Assembly: GCA_029961685.1 (NCBI GenBank)
Contig: JARWKL010000008.1
Coordinates: forward strand, 34,101,619 to 34,165,618
From: Aristolochia californica
Lineage: Eukaryota > Streptophyta > Magnoliopsida > Piperales > Aristolochiaceae
Direction of reading: 5' to 3'
Length of the DNA: 64,000 nt
Each line of letters begins with the position of its first letter. The stretch's first letter is position 1. The position numbers and the translations under genes are program-made. The notes beneath the pieces are model-generated. The model saw nothing but the letters and a program-made list of their open reading frames with translations. It had not been told where the DNA came from and searched no databases. Of the stretch, positions 1-12,500 are shown piece by piece.

Positions 1-40
1 TGGAATCATACAGCCTAGCACTAGCCCTTTTTCAAACCCT

Positions 41-1130
41 GTGCTATTAGTCAAGAAGAAAGATGGAAGCTGGAGATTTTGTGGGGACTATAGAGCCCTT
101 AACAAGGAGAGTATCCCGGATAAGTTTCCCATCCCAGTGATTGATGAGTTGTTAGATGAGCTTCATGGAGCACAAGTCTTTTCGAAGCTGGACTTGAAAT
201 CCGGATACCACCAAATCCGAATGAAAGCAGCTGATGTGCACAAGACAACTTTCCAGACTCATGAAGGACACTACGAATTCTTGGTTATGCCTTTTGGGCT
301 TTGCCAATGCACCGACAACATTTCAATCCCTTATGAATGAGGTATTCAAATCCTTTCTCTGGTGATTTGTATTGGTATTCTTCGATGATATTTTGATATA
401 TAGTCCAAGTTGGAGTGCTCACTGTGATCATTTAGTTGTCATTGTGGAGAAATTAAGAGAACACTGGTTGTATGCTAATTCTACGAAGTGTTCTTTTGGA
501 AGAGAACAGATAGAATACTTGGGACATATCATTTCTAGAGAGGGGGTGTCCGTTGATTTGAGTCAAATACAGGCTATGATGGATTGGCCCGCACCAACCA
601 CACTTAAGGACCTACGGGGTTTCCTTGGTCTTACAGGATACTAGCGGAAATTTGTTTCGGGTTATGAAGATATTGCGAGGCCCTTGACTGATCGATTAAA
701 AAAAGATAAGTTTGGGTGATTGGATGAAGCCACATGGGCATTTGAGCGTTTGAAGGAAGCCATGACTACGGTACTAGTTTTGGCTCTACCCGATTTTTCG
801 AAAATGTTTGTTGTGGAGACCGACGCTTCTGGATATGGGCTAGGGGCTGTTCTACTGCAAGATCAATGGCTGATTGCATTTTTTAGCCAAGTATTGAGTG
901 AAGGAGCCAAATTGAAGTCTATTTATGAAAAAGAGCTCATGGCCATTGTGTTGGCTATTCAGAAATGGCGTCCATACCTGCTGGGAAGGAGGTTTTTGGT
1001 GCGAACTGACCAACAACGTTTAAAATTCTTGCTGGAACAGCGTCTCGTAAGTGTGGAATACCAACGCTGGTTGGTGAAATTGGTGGGCTATGACTTTGAC
1101 ATTCAATACTGACCGGGGGCAAGTAATAGA
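41..1130 (+). pseudogene. gypsy reverse transcriptase and RNase H, broken
   Basis: The RT palm begins with [20 protein letters not shown] and continues through [13 protein letters not shown] (about 190-230) and the catalytic FFDDILIYS (about 378-404). RNase H follows, with the metal-binding [13 protein letters not shown] stretch near 815-855 and [11 protein letters not shown] near 925-960. One extra base near 303 shifts the frame. In-frame stops occur at about 643 and 718, where a tryptophan or aromatic codon is expected, and at about 1111, where CGA is expected. The palm motifs themselves are intact, so the damage is recent enough to leave the family plain. Confidence 0.9.
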
Positions 1131-2706
1131 GTGGCGGATGCACTCTCTCGCAAACCGGACATGATGAATATAGCTGCAATTTCTGGGGTGCAATGGTTGG
1201 ATATGGATGTTTTACAACAAGAAGTGGCAAATGACTCATTCTTACAACAAGTTATCACACGATTGGCAGCTGGTGACAAGGTAATCGGGTTTCAAGTTGA
1301 CCATGGACAGCTCTTTTACAATGGCAGGTTGGTTTTATCTGCGACTTCTTCATTAATTCCAACATTATTGCGTGAATACCACTGCACACCTATTGGGGGC
1401 CATTCGGGGGAGGTTAAAACATATAGAAGAATGGCTGCGGACTTATATTGGCCAGGTATGAAGAAAAAAGTGACTGAATTCGTTCAAAATTGTGAGATCT
1501 ACCAAAAGAACCAACACTTAGCACGTTCCCCAGCCGGTCTTTTTCAGCCTATTGATTTACCAGAGATGGTTTGAGAGGATTTGACCATAGACTTTATTGA
1601 AGGGTTGCCCAAGTCAGAGGGCGTGGATACTATTATGGTGGTGGTGGATAGGTTGAGCAAGTATGCTCACTTTTTGGTATTGCGGCACCCATTTACAGCC
1701 AAAACCATGGTTGATTTATTTGTGAGACAGGTGGTTCAATTGCTTGGCGTGCCCAAGTCTATTATTTCGGATCGGGACAAGGTGTTTATGAGTCATTTCT
1801 GGCAGGAACTCTTTCATCTTCAAGGGACTGATTTGTCGCATAGCACCGCCTACCACCCTCAAACAGATGGTCAATTTGAAGTGGTTAGTAGGTATTTGGA
1901 GACCTATCTTCGATGTTTCGCTTCTGATAGACCAAAAACTTGGGGAAATGGTTGTCCTGGGCGGAATATTGGTATAACACTAGCTTCCATTCTTCTATGG
2001 GTACCACTCCATTCCGAGTCTTATACGGCGTGACCCTCCATCCTTATTGCACTATAAGTCCGGGACAGCTACAGTTTCTGAAGTCGAGCAGATTTTAGAG
2101 GAACGGGATGCGTATCTTGATGATTTGAAGATGCACAAACTGCGCGCTCAGCAGAGAATGAAGGCCACGGCTGATCTTAAAAGGAGGGATGAAGAGTTTC
2201 AGGTGGGGGATCGCGTGTTTGTAAAACTCTGGCCCTATCGGCAACGTTCCTTGGCCACTCGGTGCAGTGAGAAGTTGGCGGCACGTTTTTATGGACCTTT
2301 TGAGGTGGTGTCACGAGTTGGAAGCATTTCTTACAAACTGCAACTTCCACCAGAGTCCTCCGTGCATCCGGTGTTTCAATGTCTCCCAACTTCGGCGAGC
2401 AAAAGGAATATCACATTCATCTTCGATTCTTCCTCCACAATTGAATGCTGAATTAGAGATGTTGGTTGAACCTGCTGCAATTTTGAATATACGCAGAGTG
2501 GACAAAAATGGGCAGCAGCGGATGGAGGTTTTGGTGCAATGGAAGGACCTACTCGAGTTTGAAGCCACTTGGGAGGATTTTGAGGCATTAAGGCTCCAGT
2601 TTCCTGCTTTTCACCTTGAGGACAAGGTGAAAGTTTGGGCTGGGGGTAATGATAGACCCCAAATTAGTGTTACCTACTCTAGAAGGAGTAAACAGAAGGA
2701 TAATTA
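1131..2706 (+). pseudogene. gypsy integrase with C-terminal chromodomain, broken
   Basis: The N-terminal HHCC zinc module is visible (YHCTPIGGHSG at about 1378-1410, then NCEIYQKN at about 1488-1512). A stop at 1572-1574 replaces an expected tryptophan. The core then shows TIDFIEGL (first Asp), SDRD (second Asp) and DGQFEVVSR (catalytic Glu). A further frame change occurs near 2030. The C-terminal chromodomain reads VLVQWKDLLEFEATWEDF at about 2529-2583, the chromovirus signature associated with chromatin-directed integration. The reading frame ends at 2705-2707. Confidence 0.88.
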
Positions 2707-2710
2707 GAGG

Positions 2711-3844
2711 GTAAGTAATGGGTCAGGGGCATTTTGGGAATTTGACAATGTTAAGTGGTTTCGGGAGGGAATTTAGAGAGAGAGCCAAGAGAGAGGAAGG
2801 GGTGCATCGTTTAGTCTTCAGAGCGTGGCTCAGGGAGAGTACTGGTCTCTCGAATACTAGGGTTATCGGCGACTATTACCGGCGAGTTCTACATCGATTT
2901 CGACAGTGGAGTTTTCGTTTTCTTGCGTTGGTTGTATTCGCATAAGGATTGGGATCTATCAGAGGTATTCTTGTTCGATTTTGGTGATTTCAACAGGGAA
3001 GGAAAGGTTCGCCATTCCTTCTTTCCTTTGTTTTGCTTGAAAATCTTTATTCCTGTTTTTGGGTACATCAAAATAACATTATAATAAACAAAGATCAAAG
3101 AATTCTAATCACAAATAATCTAACAAGAAGACAGCTTCATCATCTCTGTGAATTGACCAGGTCAATTCACAGACCCTAGAATGACTTGACAAATTGTTAG
3201 AATTTGCAGGAGAGAGAAGATGGGAGACATTAGAATTTACAGACCCTTCTCGCCTATTTATTGTTAATTTTTTTCTAAAATTACATCTTTGTCCCTGAAA
3301 TACATAAAACCTAGGAATCTACTTTCCAAAAGAAATAACATCCTGGAAATTAACTCAAACTAATATTTTCCAACATAAGATTATTATTACTTATTCACTA
3401 AATTATCATTTCAGTGTTTTGAATCAAAGGATTATGTGTTGGACAAATATGCTTCTATTATGTCAGTAAGCCTTTATTGCATCAGATAGTATTTTGCTTC
3501 CATGAATGGTGTGGTGATTACCATTTTCCAGCTTAAGTTGCCCTATATTTGATGACCTTATCATGGATATCTGATATTGGACCTCTAAAAGGGTGGTATA
3601 TGTGAACTTTAAATGAGGGACTTACCTCCTTGTGAGGAAACGTCGATGAGGATATCATCACATTTATAATTATTCTGTGGTTAGGATATCTGGGCATTCT
3701 CATATTTGGATGAAACAGGTTAAAAAATTTATTTAGCACTTCAGCTATTGATGTGAAATTGGGTTAAATTAGTCTTTATTGCTCTGATCTGTTTATATTA
3801 TTTTCATCCTGTGTTTCTTCACACAGAAAAAAGGAGTTCTAGTT
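2711..3844. other. Non-coding stretch, possible gypsy 3' LTR and intron sequence
   Basis: No host exon is recognisable. The first 250 bases are GA-rich and probably belong to the gypsy 3' LTR, but no second LTR copy is present to prove it. A TG...CA-bounded AT-rich segment at about 3198-3374 looks like a minus-strand copia LTR. I found no convincing target duplication, so it is unassigned. A perfect 13-bp inverted repeat lies at 3146-3172. Confidence 0.4.
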
Positions 3845-4090
3845 AATTTTTTGTTTTTTTATGAATAGTGCGTATATTGATAGAGAAAAAAAAGGTGAAA
3901 AATTACAAACCTAGCTCCAGGGGCCTGTCTCCACAACAAAGTGTTGAAGAGAAATGCCTGCTTTTGCCTGGAGTCTGCCAGGTGATTAGCAGAGTGCGGA
4001 ATGTGATTCCATTTACAGCTTAACGGAAAAAATAAATTACATATTTCATTGAACATATCCCAATGACGCCATGGGGTTTTGCCGTAGTCT
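3845..4090 (-). mobile_element. L1-type LINE 3' fragment (RNase H end and tail)
   Basis: Read on the minus strand it gives the C-terminal RNase H signature seen in every LINE in this window (NHIPHSANHLADSRQKQAF). A short 3' UTR and an A-rich tail follow at about 3845-3865. It is strongly 5' truncated. Its RNase H wording is nearly the same as that of the + strand LINE at 8445-9912, so both belong to one subfamily. It lies about 65 bp upstream of host exon 4157-4261, inside the preceding intron. Confidence 0.8.
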
Positions 4091-4156
4091 CTTGTTAGTT
4101 ACTTCTGTTACACCCATAAAACTCTTGATTTTCTTGCTTTGTTTGCTTTTTTGTAG

Positions 4157-4261
4157 AAGCTTCATGAACAATGGATGAAGAGGTTTGGGGAAAAAGTGGA
4201 TGAAGACCTTATATATGTAGTTGATGTAGAAAGGCTGCTACATTTGGAAGACTCGAAGGAG
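4157..4261 (+). CDS. DUF2470-like gene, exon A (internal)
   Basis: This is 105 bp, 35 codons, phase 0 at both ends. It follows TTGTAG and is followed by GTATGG. It encodes QWMKRFGEKVDEDLIYVVDV and LLHLEDSKE. No in-frame stop. Confidence 0.72.
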
Positions 4262-5087
4262 GTATGGATGAGTCAAAGTGGTTGCTCTTCATGAGTTATT
4301 AATAGCTACAGTTCCAGTGAATGTTGAATTGCATTTGAGAGGACTTTCTGACGGAAGATTGGGCTGGATGGAACAATGAAAGTAGTGATAGTGGGATGTG
4401 TTCCTGTGAAAGGAAATGGTGAACTTCCATTACATACAAGAGATGTAGTTACACTTTCACTAACGCTGCCACGTTCATTTTAACTTCATCACATATGCAC
4501 CTTGTCTTTATCAACTTTTGAGGACCCAAAAAGAATTTTTATATGCATATGACTGCTCCACGATCTTAATCGTTTGATCTTTTGTTCTCTTTTCAATACT
4601 TTGTTTGATTCAGGATGGCATATGGGTGACATCATTGGAATACATGAACGCTAGCCCAGATCCGCTTCGCAACTATGCAGAAAAGATAGTGAACGAGATG
4701 AATGCCAATCACATGGAAGATGTTCATCGCTTTTGCAATATTTATGTGGACTTGGGATTTGAGGTTTATACTCGTCAATTAGTAATTTCTCAGTGATTAC
4801 CATCAAAGATGCTTGGATATTTACTTAACACTGCTATGGAATTGCAGGTGGCAGAGGCTAAGATGATATGGGTTGATCGGTTGGGGTTTGATGTGCACCT
4901 TCGCTCTACTCAAAATAATGTATATGAGGTACGAATTCCGTTTTCCAGAGAAGTTGCTGACGAGAAGAGCGTAAAATCTTCCCTCAATTGTATGTCTCAA
5001 CTGGCATGGGAAGTGGAGAAGCATTTCAGTGCCCCAGACTTTGAAAAGGTGACACACTTGAAACAAATAAGCTGTAGTGGAAACTAG
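4157..5087 (+). CDS. Host gene, last three exons: protein ending in a DUF2470-like domain (FMN-binding split-barrel type)
   Basis: Three exons join in phase with consensus splice sites: 4157-4261, 4614-4763 and 4848-5087 (stop TAG at 5085-5087). They give 164 residues of a C-terminus. Residues such as EKIVNEMNANHMEDVHRFC, AKMIWVDRLGFDVHL and YEVRIPFSREV fit the DUF2470 fold, which follows a pyridoxamine 5'-phosphate oxidase-like split barrel in several plant plastid proteins. That family assignment is from memory and moderately sure. Upstream exons are not in the window. The acceptor of the first exon (TTTTTTGTAG) shows the gene continues leftwards, probably across the gypsy element. The gene converges on the biotin ligase gene ending at 6528. 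Confidence 0.72.
4614..4763 (+). CDS. DUF2470-like gene, exon B (internal)
   Basis: This is 150 bp, 50 codons, phase 0. The acceptor is TGATTCAG and the donor GTTTATA. It holds the conserved MNANHMEDV helix, typical of the DUF2470 start. Confidence 0.75.
4848..5087 (+). CDS. DUF2470-like gene, terminal exon C
   Basis: This is 240 bp including the stop. The acceptor is AATTGCAG. It encodes the WVDRLGFDVHL and VRIPF strands and a C-terminal helix (SQLAWEVEKHF). Confidence 0.75.
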   Translation: MAEAKMIWVDRLGFDVHLRSTQNNVYEVRIPFSREVADEKSVKSSLNCMSQLAWEVEKHFSAPDFEKVTHLKQISCSGN

Positions 5088-6527
5088 GCACTAGCGAGAG
5101 CAAATGTAGGTTAGTACTCTTTGTAGAGTTGTTCTATTCATTGGAGGCATCTATATTATGTACTTAATAGTTTCAGCCACAAGGCCAATATATTTATTCA
5201 TTCAGAGGGTTCAGGAAGAGAGCTGCTTGCCCTTTTCTATGCGTATATCTGTCACAGACTTGTACAAATTTTGGGAATTAGAAGAGAAGTTATGAGCTGA
5301 AAGTTTCAGGTTATGACATCTCAGAATATTCTTGTTTGATGGCACATTCTCTTTGTACCATTACTTGAGTTTTTTCCGTCAATCCTTCTATCTCGTGGTA
5401 GGTTTTCTAGCATAAATTGTCCGTGAAGTTTTTCTTTTTTCATCAAATGGGAAAAGTGGAAAGGTTGTTCTCTCAAGATTCCCCAGGTGTCTTTTAAAGA
5501 GGAATATAAGATGTCCCCAGGCAGAGGAAATTTTTTCCAGCCAAAACGTAAGAGAGCCTTATAGGGAGTTTAAAAAATGTCTTGGAGATGTAACTAGGGG
5601 TGGCGTAACTAGGGGTGGCGACGGATCATAGAGATTCTGTTCTGCTTTATTTATTCTCTATCTTCTCGGTTACCTGTTTCATGCGAAATAGGTGGAGGAT
5701 ACACAGTTTTTGCTTATTTGCCTGGGCAAACGGATAATGACCAATAATTCCTGGGGTGTGTTGAATCAAATAATATGCAAGCATATGAGTAGCCAAACAA
5801 AAATATGATCACTACACAGGATACAAAAGAAATTATCTCAATTGAGAAAATGATCAGATTCAGAACGGTATCATCAGTGTTTGAAACAAAATCATTGAAC
5901 TAGTTGCAATTGTTTGTTTCAGATTTCTGTTTTGGCTTCTTTTCTGGTATATTTCAAATACCAGCATGAAATTTATCCATTCATAGAATTAAATCAAGCA
6001 AAAAGAGTAAGCGTTTTATGAAAACTAGTACCCCTCCATTAAGGTATCTTATGTTTAAGTTGTTTGCAGCTCGAGTTTATCTTCAATGATCATCTCAACT
6101 TAAAACAAAACCATCGATTTCCTCGTCCCAATATTTCTTGGCCTTGCATTACAGCAAAAGGAATATACTCCTAAATAGATAAGCACATAGTAGAGTAGAA
6201 TCAGAACTTTAAAATCATGAGTTCAGGTTGTTGAGCTTTTCTGCAGCTGCTTCTCTTTAGTTGTTCAGTACAGCGATCAGGCTTATGAAGAAGATACTAT
6301 TATCCCTTGTAGCCACAAGTCAGTTGCTTCTTCTATGCACTTGATAGACTCCAAGGCATTACTTTCAAGGTGGCAAGTCATTAGTTATTCAGTGATGTCA
6401 AACCCGGACCTTCTTTAGTTTGATTATTTTTCACCACCTTCTCTTGTTTTGAGTATGAGGGATCTGTCACAGCTCAAAAATTAAGAAAAAAATTGTTGTT
6501 CACTTCAGGCCCTTTTAAGTGCTAGAG
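5088..6527. other. Intergenic space between two convergent host genes
   Basis: It holds the 3' ends of both genes. No coding sequence or transposon is recognisable. A short direct repeat (GTAACTAGGGGTGGC-like, twice) lies at about 5591-5621. I could not place poly(A) sites reliably. Confidence 0.6.
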
Positions 6528-6576
6528 TCAGCTTGCTTCCACTTTCCTTCTTACAAGTCCTTTGAAGAAATCAAAG
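6528..6576 (-). CDS. HCS1: HCS exon 10 (terminal)
   Basis: This is 49 bp. It encodes FDFFKGLVRRKVEAS and stop. The acceptor TTTTGCAG and the split Ser codon (AG|C) match exon 9 exactly, so I accept it despite the 11.3-kb intron. Confidence 0.9.
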
Positions 6577-9500
6577 CTGCAAAAGCACAAATTCAATGCA
6601 TTATTAAGACATTACATAGAACAAACCAATAATGCGATGTGATGAAAACAGTCATATATACTCCTCGAGTTCCTCTTGGTGGTAATAATCCTCTTAGCCA
6701 TTTTACCCAATATAAACTACTATTGTCCCCAGAATCTCAATTTGCTACTGACATGTTTGGACACACAAGGATCAACCCAAAAATGAACAATCAATAGAAA
6801 TGGATTTCTCTTAGTTACTAATGTAACTATGAACTCATAATGTAATGCAATCACGGAGGCTTACTTCCATAGGCCACAAACTGCAGTATATGCGTGCTTT
6901 TAACTTTAGGATCAGTGTTATTTAAAGTAAATACCATGAAAATGGACCATATAATTTACCAGTAACCAACTGAAGTGAAAAGATGTGAAACTTACAGAAA
7001 TGAATGTAATTTATTTCTGACAATGCAAGAGTAAGATGAAGATGAAAGACTAGAAGATTCCCGACCTAACCTGAGATCAACCCCTGTAAAGCTGGATAGA
7101 CAACAGAGCCAGAAAATGGGGTGAAGCAATGGAGATCACATGACCACTGGAACTAATTGTCTCAAGTGAAATAGGCCTGCATATGCTTTTTTCTTTTGGG
7201 CTAAAGCTTCCTGATTGAGTTAGGAGGATTATTCGAAAGAGCTCTAGCAAAATGTTCTGATTTTCTCTGGTACAGTGGGGCAAACACTTTCAGTGAAAGT
7301 GGAACTAAAACACTACTTGCAAGGTTAAAGTTTTTACAAAAAAACTTCTCCAAATCAGTCATAGTTGAAGGAGACTCAGCTCTTGTATTAATCGGCTTGC
7401 AAAAAACTGATCCTCCACCATGGAGGATAAGGTGTTAAGGGGTATCTTGCCGTCCTAAAATGTATGGGGAATCTCTTCCCCCTTTCTAAGGCTTGATGCT
7501 TTGCCTTTTCCTCCCCTTGTGCAATTTTTTTTCCCTCATTCCTTAATGAAAATCCATAAGTTGAGGAAAAAAAAAACTCTCCTCTTAACACTGCAACAAG
7601 GATTTCATTGAAAGCAATAGACAGGAAGGCTTTTATATGCGTCCTCCCTACAAATCTGGAATGCTTTTCTTGTCAGTTTGGGAATGCTGCAGAGAATGAT
7701 AACTACATATGTGAAAAAACTGAAATCTGGAAGGGTACGTCCATTTTCCTATTTTGAATTCAGAGAAACACAAAGTAAATTTACCGAGTCACCACATTTA
7801 GGGAACACCTAGATCCTCCACTTTCTCAGGCTCCCATGCAAATGATTGATGCCTTGAATCTGAATCACCAATCTAATCAATACTTACAGCCTCCAACCAA
7901 TCCTAATAACCTGACCTCTATAGCACTATTTCCACAACTCCCCAACCTTCGATCCCTTCCTAACCCACTCTTATCCTAAACTGCAGTCCCACACCACTTC
8001 CCACCCAACAACGCCCACTGTCCTCTCATGTTAAATGAAATCAGCAGCTAAATTGGCTGAACTAAGTACATGAGACCAAGTACAAGAAATGGTGGATACA
8101 ATGTCCAAAATATCAAGAAAAATTTGCCAATGATGCCATGGGGGGAAGGATGAGGTGAAATACCATCCGATGACGACCTTGGAGTCTCCCTCCACGATAA
8201 GGGGACCACTGAAGTGATTCTGAAAAATTCGCAAGCTGTGAAGGAGACCGGAGAGCTCAGCAGTGGTCGAGTCAGCAATTCTGAGAGGGCCAGAGTAAGA
8301 GAGAATGGTAGTGCCCCTTGGATAAAAATCACCCCACCAAAACTAGCCAAACTCGGGTTCCCAAAGGCGTTACCATCAAAGTTTAGCTTATAGTATCCGG
8401 AGGAAGGAGGCTCCCAAATAGAAAATCTTAATCTGCATACAAATTCCTAAGCAAATACTCCACAACACACCCAAAGCACCCTATGACCTACGCCCGGGAC
8501 CTCCTTGCCACGCCACGTGCCAAATTCTTCATCTAGCTGTATGCAGGAACAAAATCTTAAATTCTGATCCTTAATCCGTCGGGGCACCCATATCCTGGAC
8601 CCTCTTTGACCCTTCTGTAAAACTGCCCTAGAAATGGCAACCCACATTCTCCTATCATGCCAGTTTACCCATCTGGTTTGGATATCTCTTCTAAATAAAA
8701 TTGGCCTCCAATACTGTGCCTCGGGAAACTTAGCAGACATTGTCCTCTCATTCATTGACTCCAAACTCCCAAAGATAGGTAAAATGATTATATCATGCTG
8801 TATTGGTCATATCATTTGGGCACTCTGGAAAGAACGTAACAGGAGGAAATTCAAATTCAAAACCTCTCCTTTTAAAGTTCTAACAAAGCCAAGTATCTGT
8901 TTGGCTCCTATATAAAAAAGAATTCAGAAACTTTAGTGATTCAAACTTTAGGGGAAACTAGCAGACAATCGCTGGTCTATCTCTGCAACCTCCCCGCCCT
9001 AACCATGGCTATATGGGTCCTCCCTCCTCCCAGGCATATAAAGCTCAACTTTGATGGAAGTGCTTCCGGTTGCCCGGGTCTAGCAGGGTTCGGTTGTGTT
9101 ATCCATGATGCAACTAGTAACCTCCTCTTCTCTTACCCCTTGGCCACTCCGGTTCTACCATAGCAAAACTCTCGGGACTGTTGCACGGGCCGAAATTTTT
9201 CTCTAGCCATCTCTTTGGTCCTCTTGAATTGAAGGCGATTCAAAAGTGGTTATCAATTGGTGTGCAAACTCCGTCAGATCCCCATGGCGTCATTGGGATA
9301 TGTTCAATGGAATATGTAATTTATTTTCCCATTTAAGTTGTGTTAAGGAATAGTATCACATGGATTATTGAATACAAAGATATTGAGTTTATTAGTTGGG
9401 AAAGAGGTTTCCTAAGTTGACTAGTCATTTTGGGATAAGGCCTTGGACCCAATTTAACATGGTATCAGAGCAGGTACTCATATGTGGACCTACACCTAAA

Positions 9501-12500
9501 AAGACTATCTACTTGTAGAGCCACAAAAAGAGGGCCTACACCTAAAAACTATCCACTTGTAGAGCCACAAAAGAGGTCTACACCTAAACTGCCTACTCCT
9601 AAATTATCCACTTGTAGAGCCACAAAAGATGGTCTACACGTGAGGGGGAGTGTTAAGGAATAGTCCCACATAGATTATTGAGTACAAAGATCTTGAGTTT
9701 ATTAGTTGGGAAATAAGTTTCCTAAGTTGACTAGTCATTTTGGGATAGAACCTTGGACCCAATTTAACAAGTTGTAAATGGAATCACATTCCCCACTCTG
9801 CTAATCTCCTGGCAGACTTCCAAGCCAAGGCGGGCTTTTCACTCCAATACTTTGTTGTGGAGTCAGGCCCCCCCCTCTCCCCCCCATTCATTAAAAAAAA
9901 AAAAAAAAAAAACACTCATAATAGGCTCAAGAACATTTTTCAGCATCAAGAAAATCTTTTTCCCATAAAATTATAACTTTTTATGAACATAACCAATTTT
10001 CAGCCAAGAACTTGTAAACCGACAAAACTGCCTTGGTAAACTTCTTCTAATCCGAGATGCATAAATCTCAATAATTTCATAAGATGAAGATAGCAATAAA
10101 ATTATCTCTAAACCATCTTCTAAAGATCCGAAAACCAAGAGCATCAAGTAATAATAACAAGAATGAAAAACTTATCTCACAAGCTTCAATCTTACTTCAC
10201 AAAGAGGCTTTATGGAGTAGCTTTGATCATAACTTCTTAGAGCATTCTTTTGACGTGGGGATCCTAAATTTGATGCTCTGATACCATGTTGAATTTAGGA
10301 CCTCAAGAAAGATAAGAGAGGGAGAAGAAAAAAGAGTAAAGAGAGAGAGAGAGAGAGAGCTCGGGTAGAGAGGAGAGAAGAGAAAAAGAGAGAAAATACT
10401 TTAGGCAAAAGAGAGATTCTTCCACAAGTTGAGAAGTGGAGAGTTTGATTGAACACTTCTACCAAGACCCCTATTTATACTATTTCCTTTACATATTTAA
10501 GGAAACTTCAAAGATAAATTAGGATCCCTAATATCCCAATTACATCAATCATGATTATCCAAATCTACATAAATCAAGGGAAGATAAATCAATTACATTA
10601 ATCAAGGAAGATTGCCAAATCTTCCAACTCATGTGATAAGGATTCCAGCTCGTGTGATGACTCATCATGCCACCTCATATGGTGACTCATCATGCCAGTT
10701 TGTGTGGTCATGGTGGGTTTGGACCCACCTTGTAACAACTACTTCAAGGCCTCTTGGTCTTCCAAGACCGTCTCGTTGGGCCCCTCATCATCGAAGGAGA
10801 TTCCAAGATCGTCATCAATTGGTGTGCCAAGAAAATTCGGACCCAACCCCCCGGCGGCATATGGATAACTTTCAATCTAAATTGTACATGGATCCATACC
10901 CCCAGATCTGCCAATCACTTGGCCGACTTTCAAGGACATCGTGGTTTTTCCCTAACAACACCTTGTTGTGGAGGACAGCTCATCTTGCTAGGTTGTATTT
11001 TTCTCTCCTTGAATAAAAATTTACACATTTTCCTCATAAAAAGGACCATAACGTTTCCGCCCAACTTGAGTGCATGATATCCAAGATACAAGCACTTGGT
11101 TGCCCAGGGGTTAGTTTATTCATAACATAAAAAGGAGTTATAAAATGGAGATGAGGATAGAAGGATTCTTATTATGTAAAATTGAAGCATGTTATTAATA
11201 TGATAGCATCCAATAAATATAGCCTTTTGAGACCATGCATTGAAATATTATTGTACTAACAGTTTCAAGTGATTGCCAATTTTTTGTGCTAGCTACAACA
11301 TTTGTGCTTTTCAAAGTATTATCAGAGCAAAGTATACAAAAAGAGCTCCAAATTAAATTTGTATTTCCCTAAAAAAAAAATTCAAACAGGGTACACAAAT
11401 ATAAATAATTTTTCAAAGTAAATACCCAAGTCATTTAAGAATAATCTTCTAGAAATGGAACAATCAACTTATACCCCAAGACTGAGAGAACTCTATCTAA
11501 GACTAACAAAACACTCCAAGGCTCCAGGTATCTAAATGTACTATATAGAAAAGATGAAGACTTGCCAATGTTTACCTTACAAGAACAAACTGTAGAGTAT
11601 GTTAAGAAGGAACGAATTGTTGCAGGTTGGAAAGTGAAGGACACACGAGCTTTAAATTTTGCCTCATCATGTGGAAGCTAGATTGTCTTCCTAAAAATAT
11701 TGGCAGGTTGCATGTCAGAAGGCATCAGCCTATGAAATGGATTTGAAATTTTGGTTATTGCATGAATGTTATGTGGAGTCATATGCTGGATATGATGCTT
11801 GATGTTTGAGAAGAAAAGTGGTAGTTGAGCAGTATCCATTATAGAAAGCCCTCTCTTATGTGGCAGAAAATTATTATGCTCATTCCTTGGTTTTAAGAAT
11901 CATTCTCATTTTCATGCTGGTAATGGTTCCTTCATTCACATCTGGACTGGTCGTTTGCTGGGAGACGGGCCTGTTTGCCATTCTTATGCTTTACTGCTTT
12001 TGGTTGCAGAGGCCCTAAGCTTCTTATCACTGATGCTCATCCTTACAAGTAACTTTAATGATCGTTGGAATTTGTATGAAACTGCTGTTTTGATAACCTT
12101 CTTATTGATTAGAGGGTCGCTACTGCCAACTCAATGGAAAGGATTGAGTGATTTGGTCCCCTAAAACAACCTGAGTTGGGAGTCAAAAGGCATCTGTAAA
12201 AATGAAGATTTGGGTGAAGAAAGAGGAGAAAACTGAGAAGAAAAGAGAAGGAGTTTTCTCTGAAGAGCCAAGAGAGGCTCATAGGGAATCGTGCACGACT
12301 TCCCAGATTCTCTTAAATAACTGTCTTGGGGTAATAATTATAAAAATAATTATATGTGGTATATAACGCCTAAATATTATTCTGCCAATGGTTTTCTAGG
12401 TGTATAATCCATCTATCTCACGAGCGAAACCAATCGTTCTCCTCGTCGCAAGATCCTAAAAAACACAATGAGTAGGATAAAAATGTGAGAGAACAATTCA

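Larger units (their letters stand above)
1..2710 (+). mobile_element. Ty3/gypsy chromovirus, 3' part of pol (decayed)
   Basis: The order RT, RNase H, integrase, chromodomain on one strand identifies a chromovirus-type Ty3/gypsy element. Gag, protease and the 5' LTR lie before the window. Several in-frame stops and at least one one-base insertion break the polyprotein, so it is a fossil. The element has the same orientation as the host exons at 4157-5087 and may sit in an upstream intron of that gene; this is inference, because the 5' exons are not in the window. A 3' LTR should follow, but I cannot set its limits. Confidence 0.93.

Noticed and set aside
3198..3374. Solo LTR candidate bounded by TG...CA
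   Set aside because: Flanking 5-mers do not match and no sister copy is in the window.
8020..9912. Opposed LINE pieces as a twin-priming 5' inversion
   Set aside because: Both pieces contain RNase H, so they overlap in element coordinates; a twin-primed inversion would carry adjacent, non-overlapping parts.
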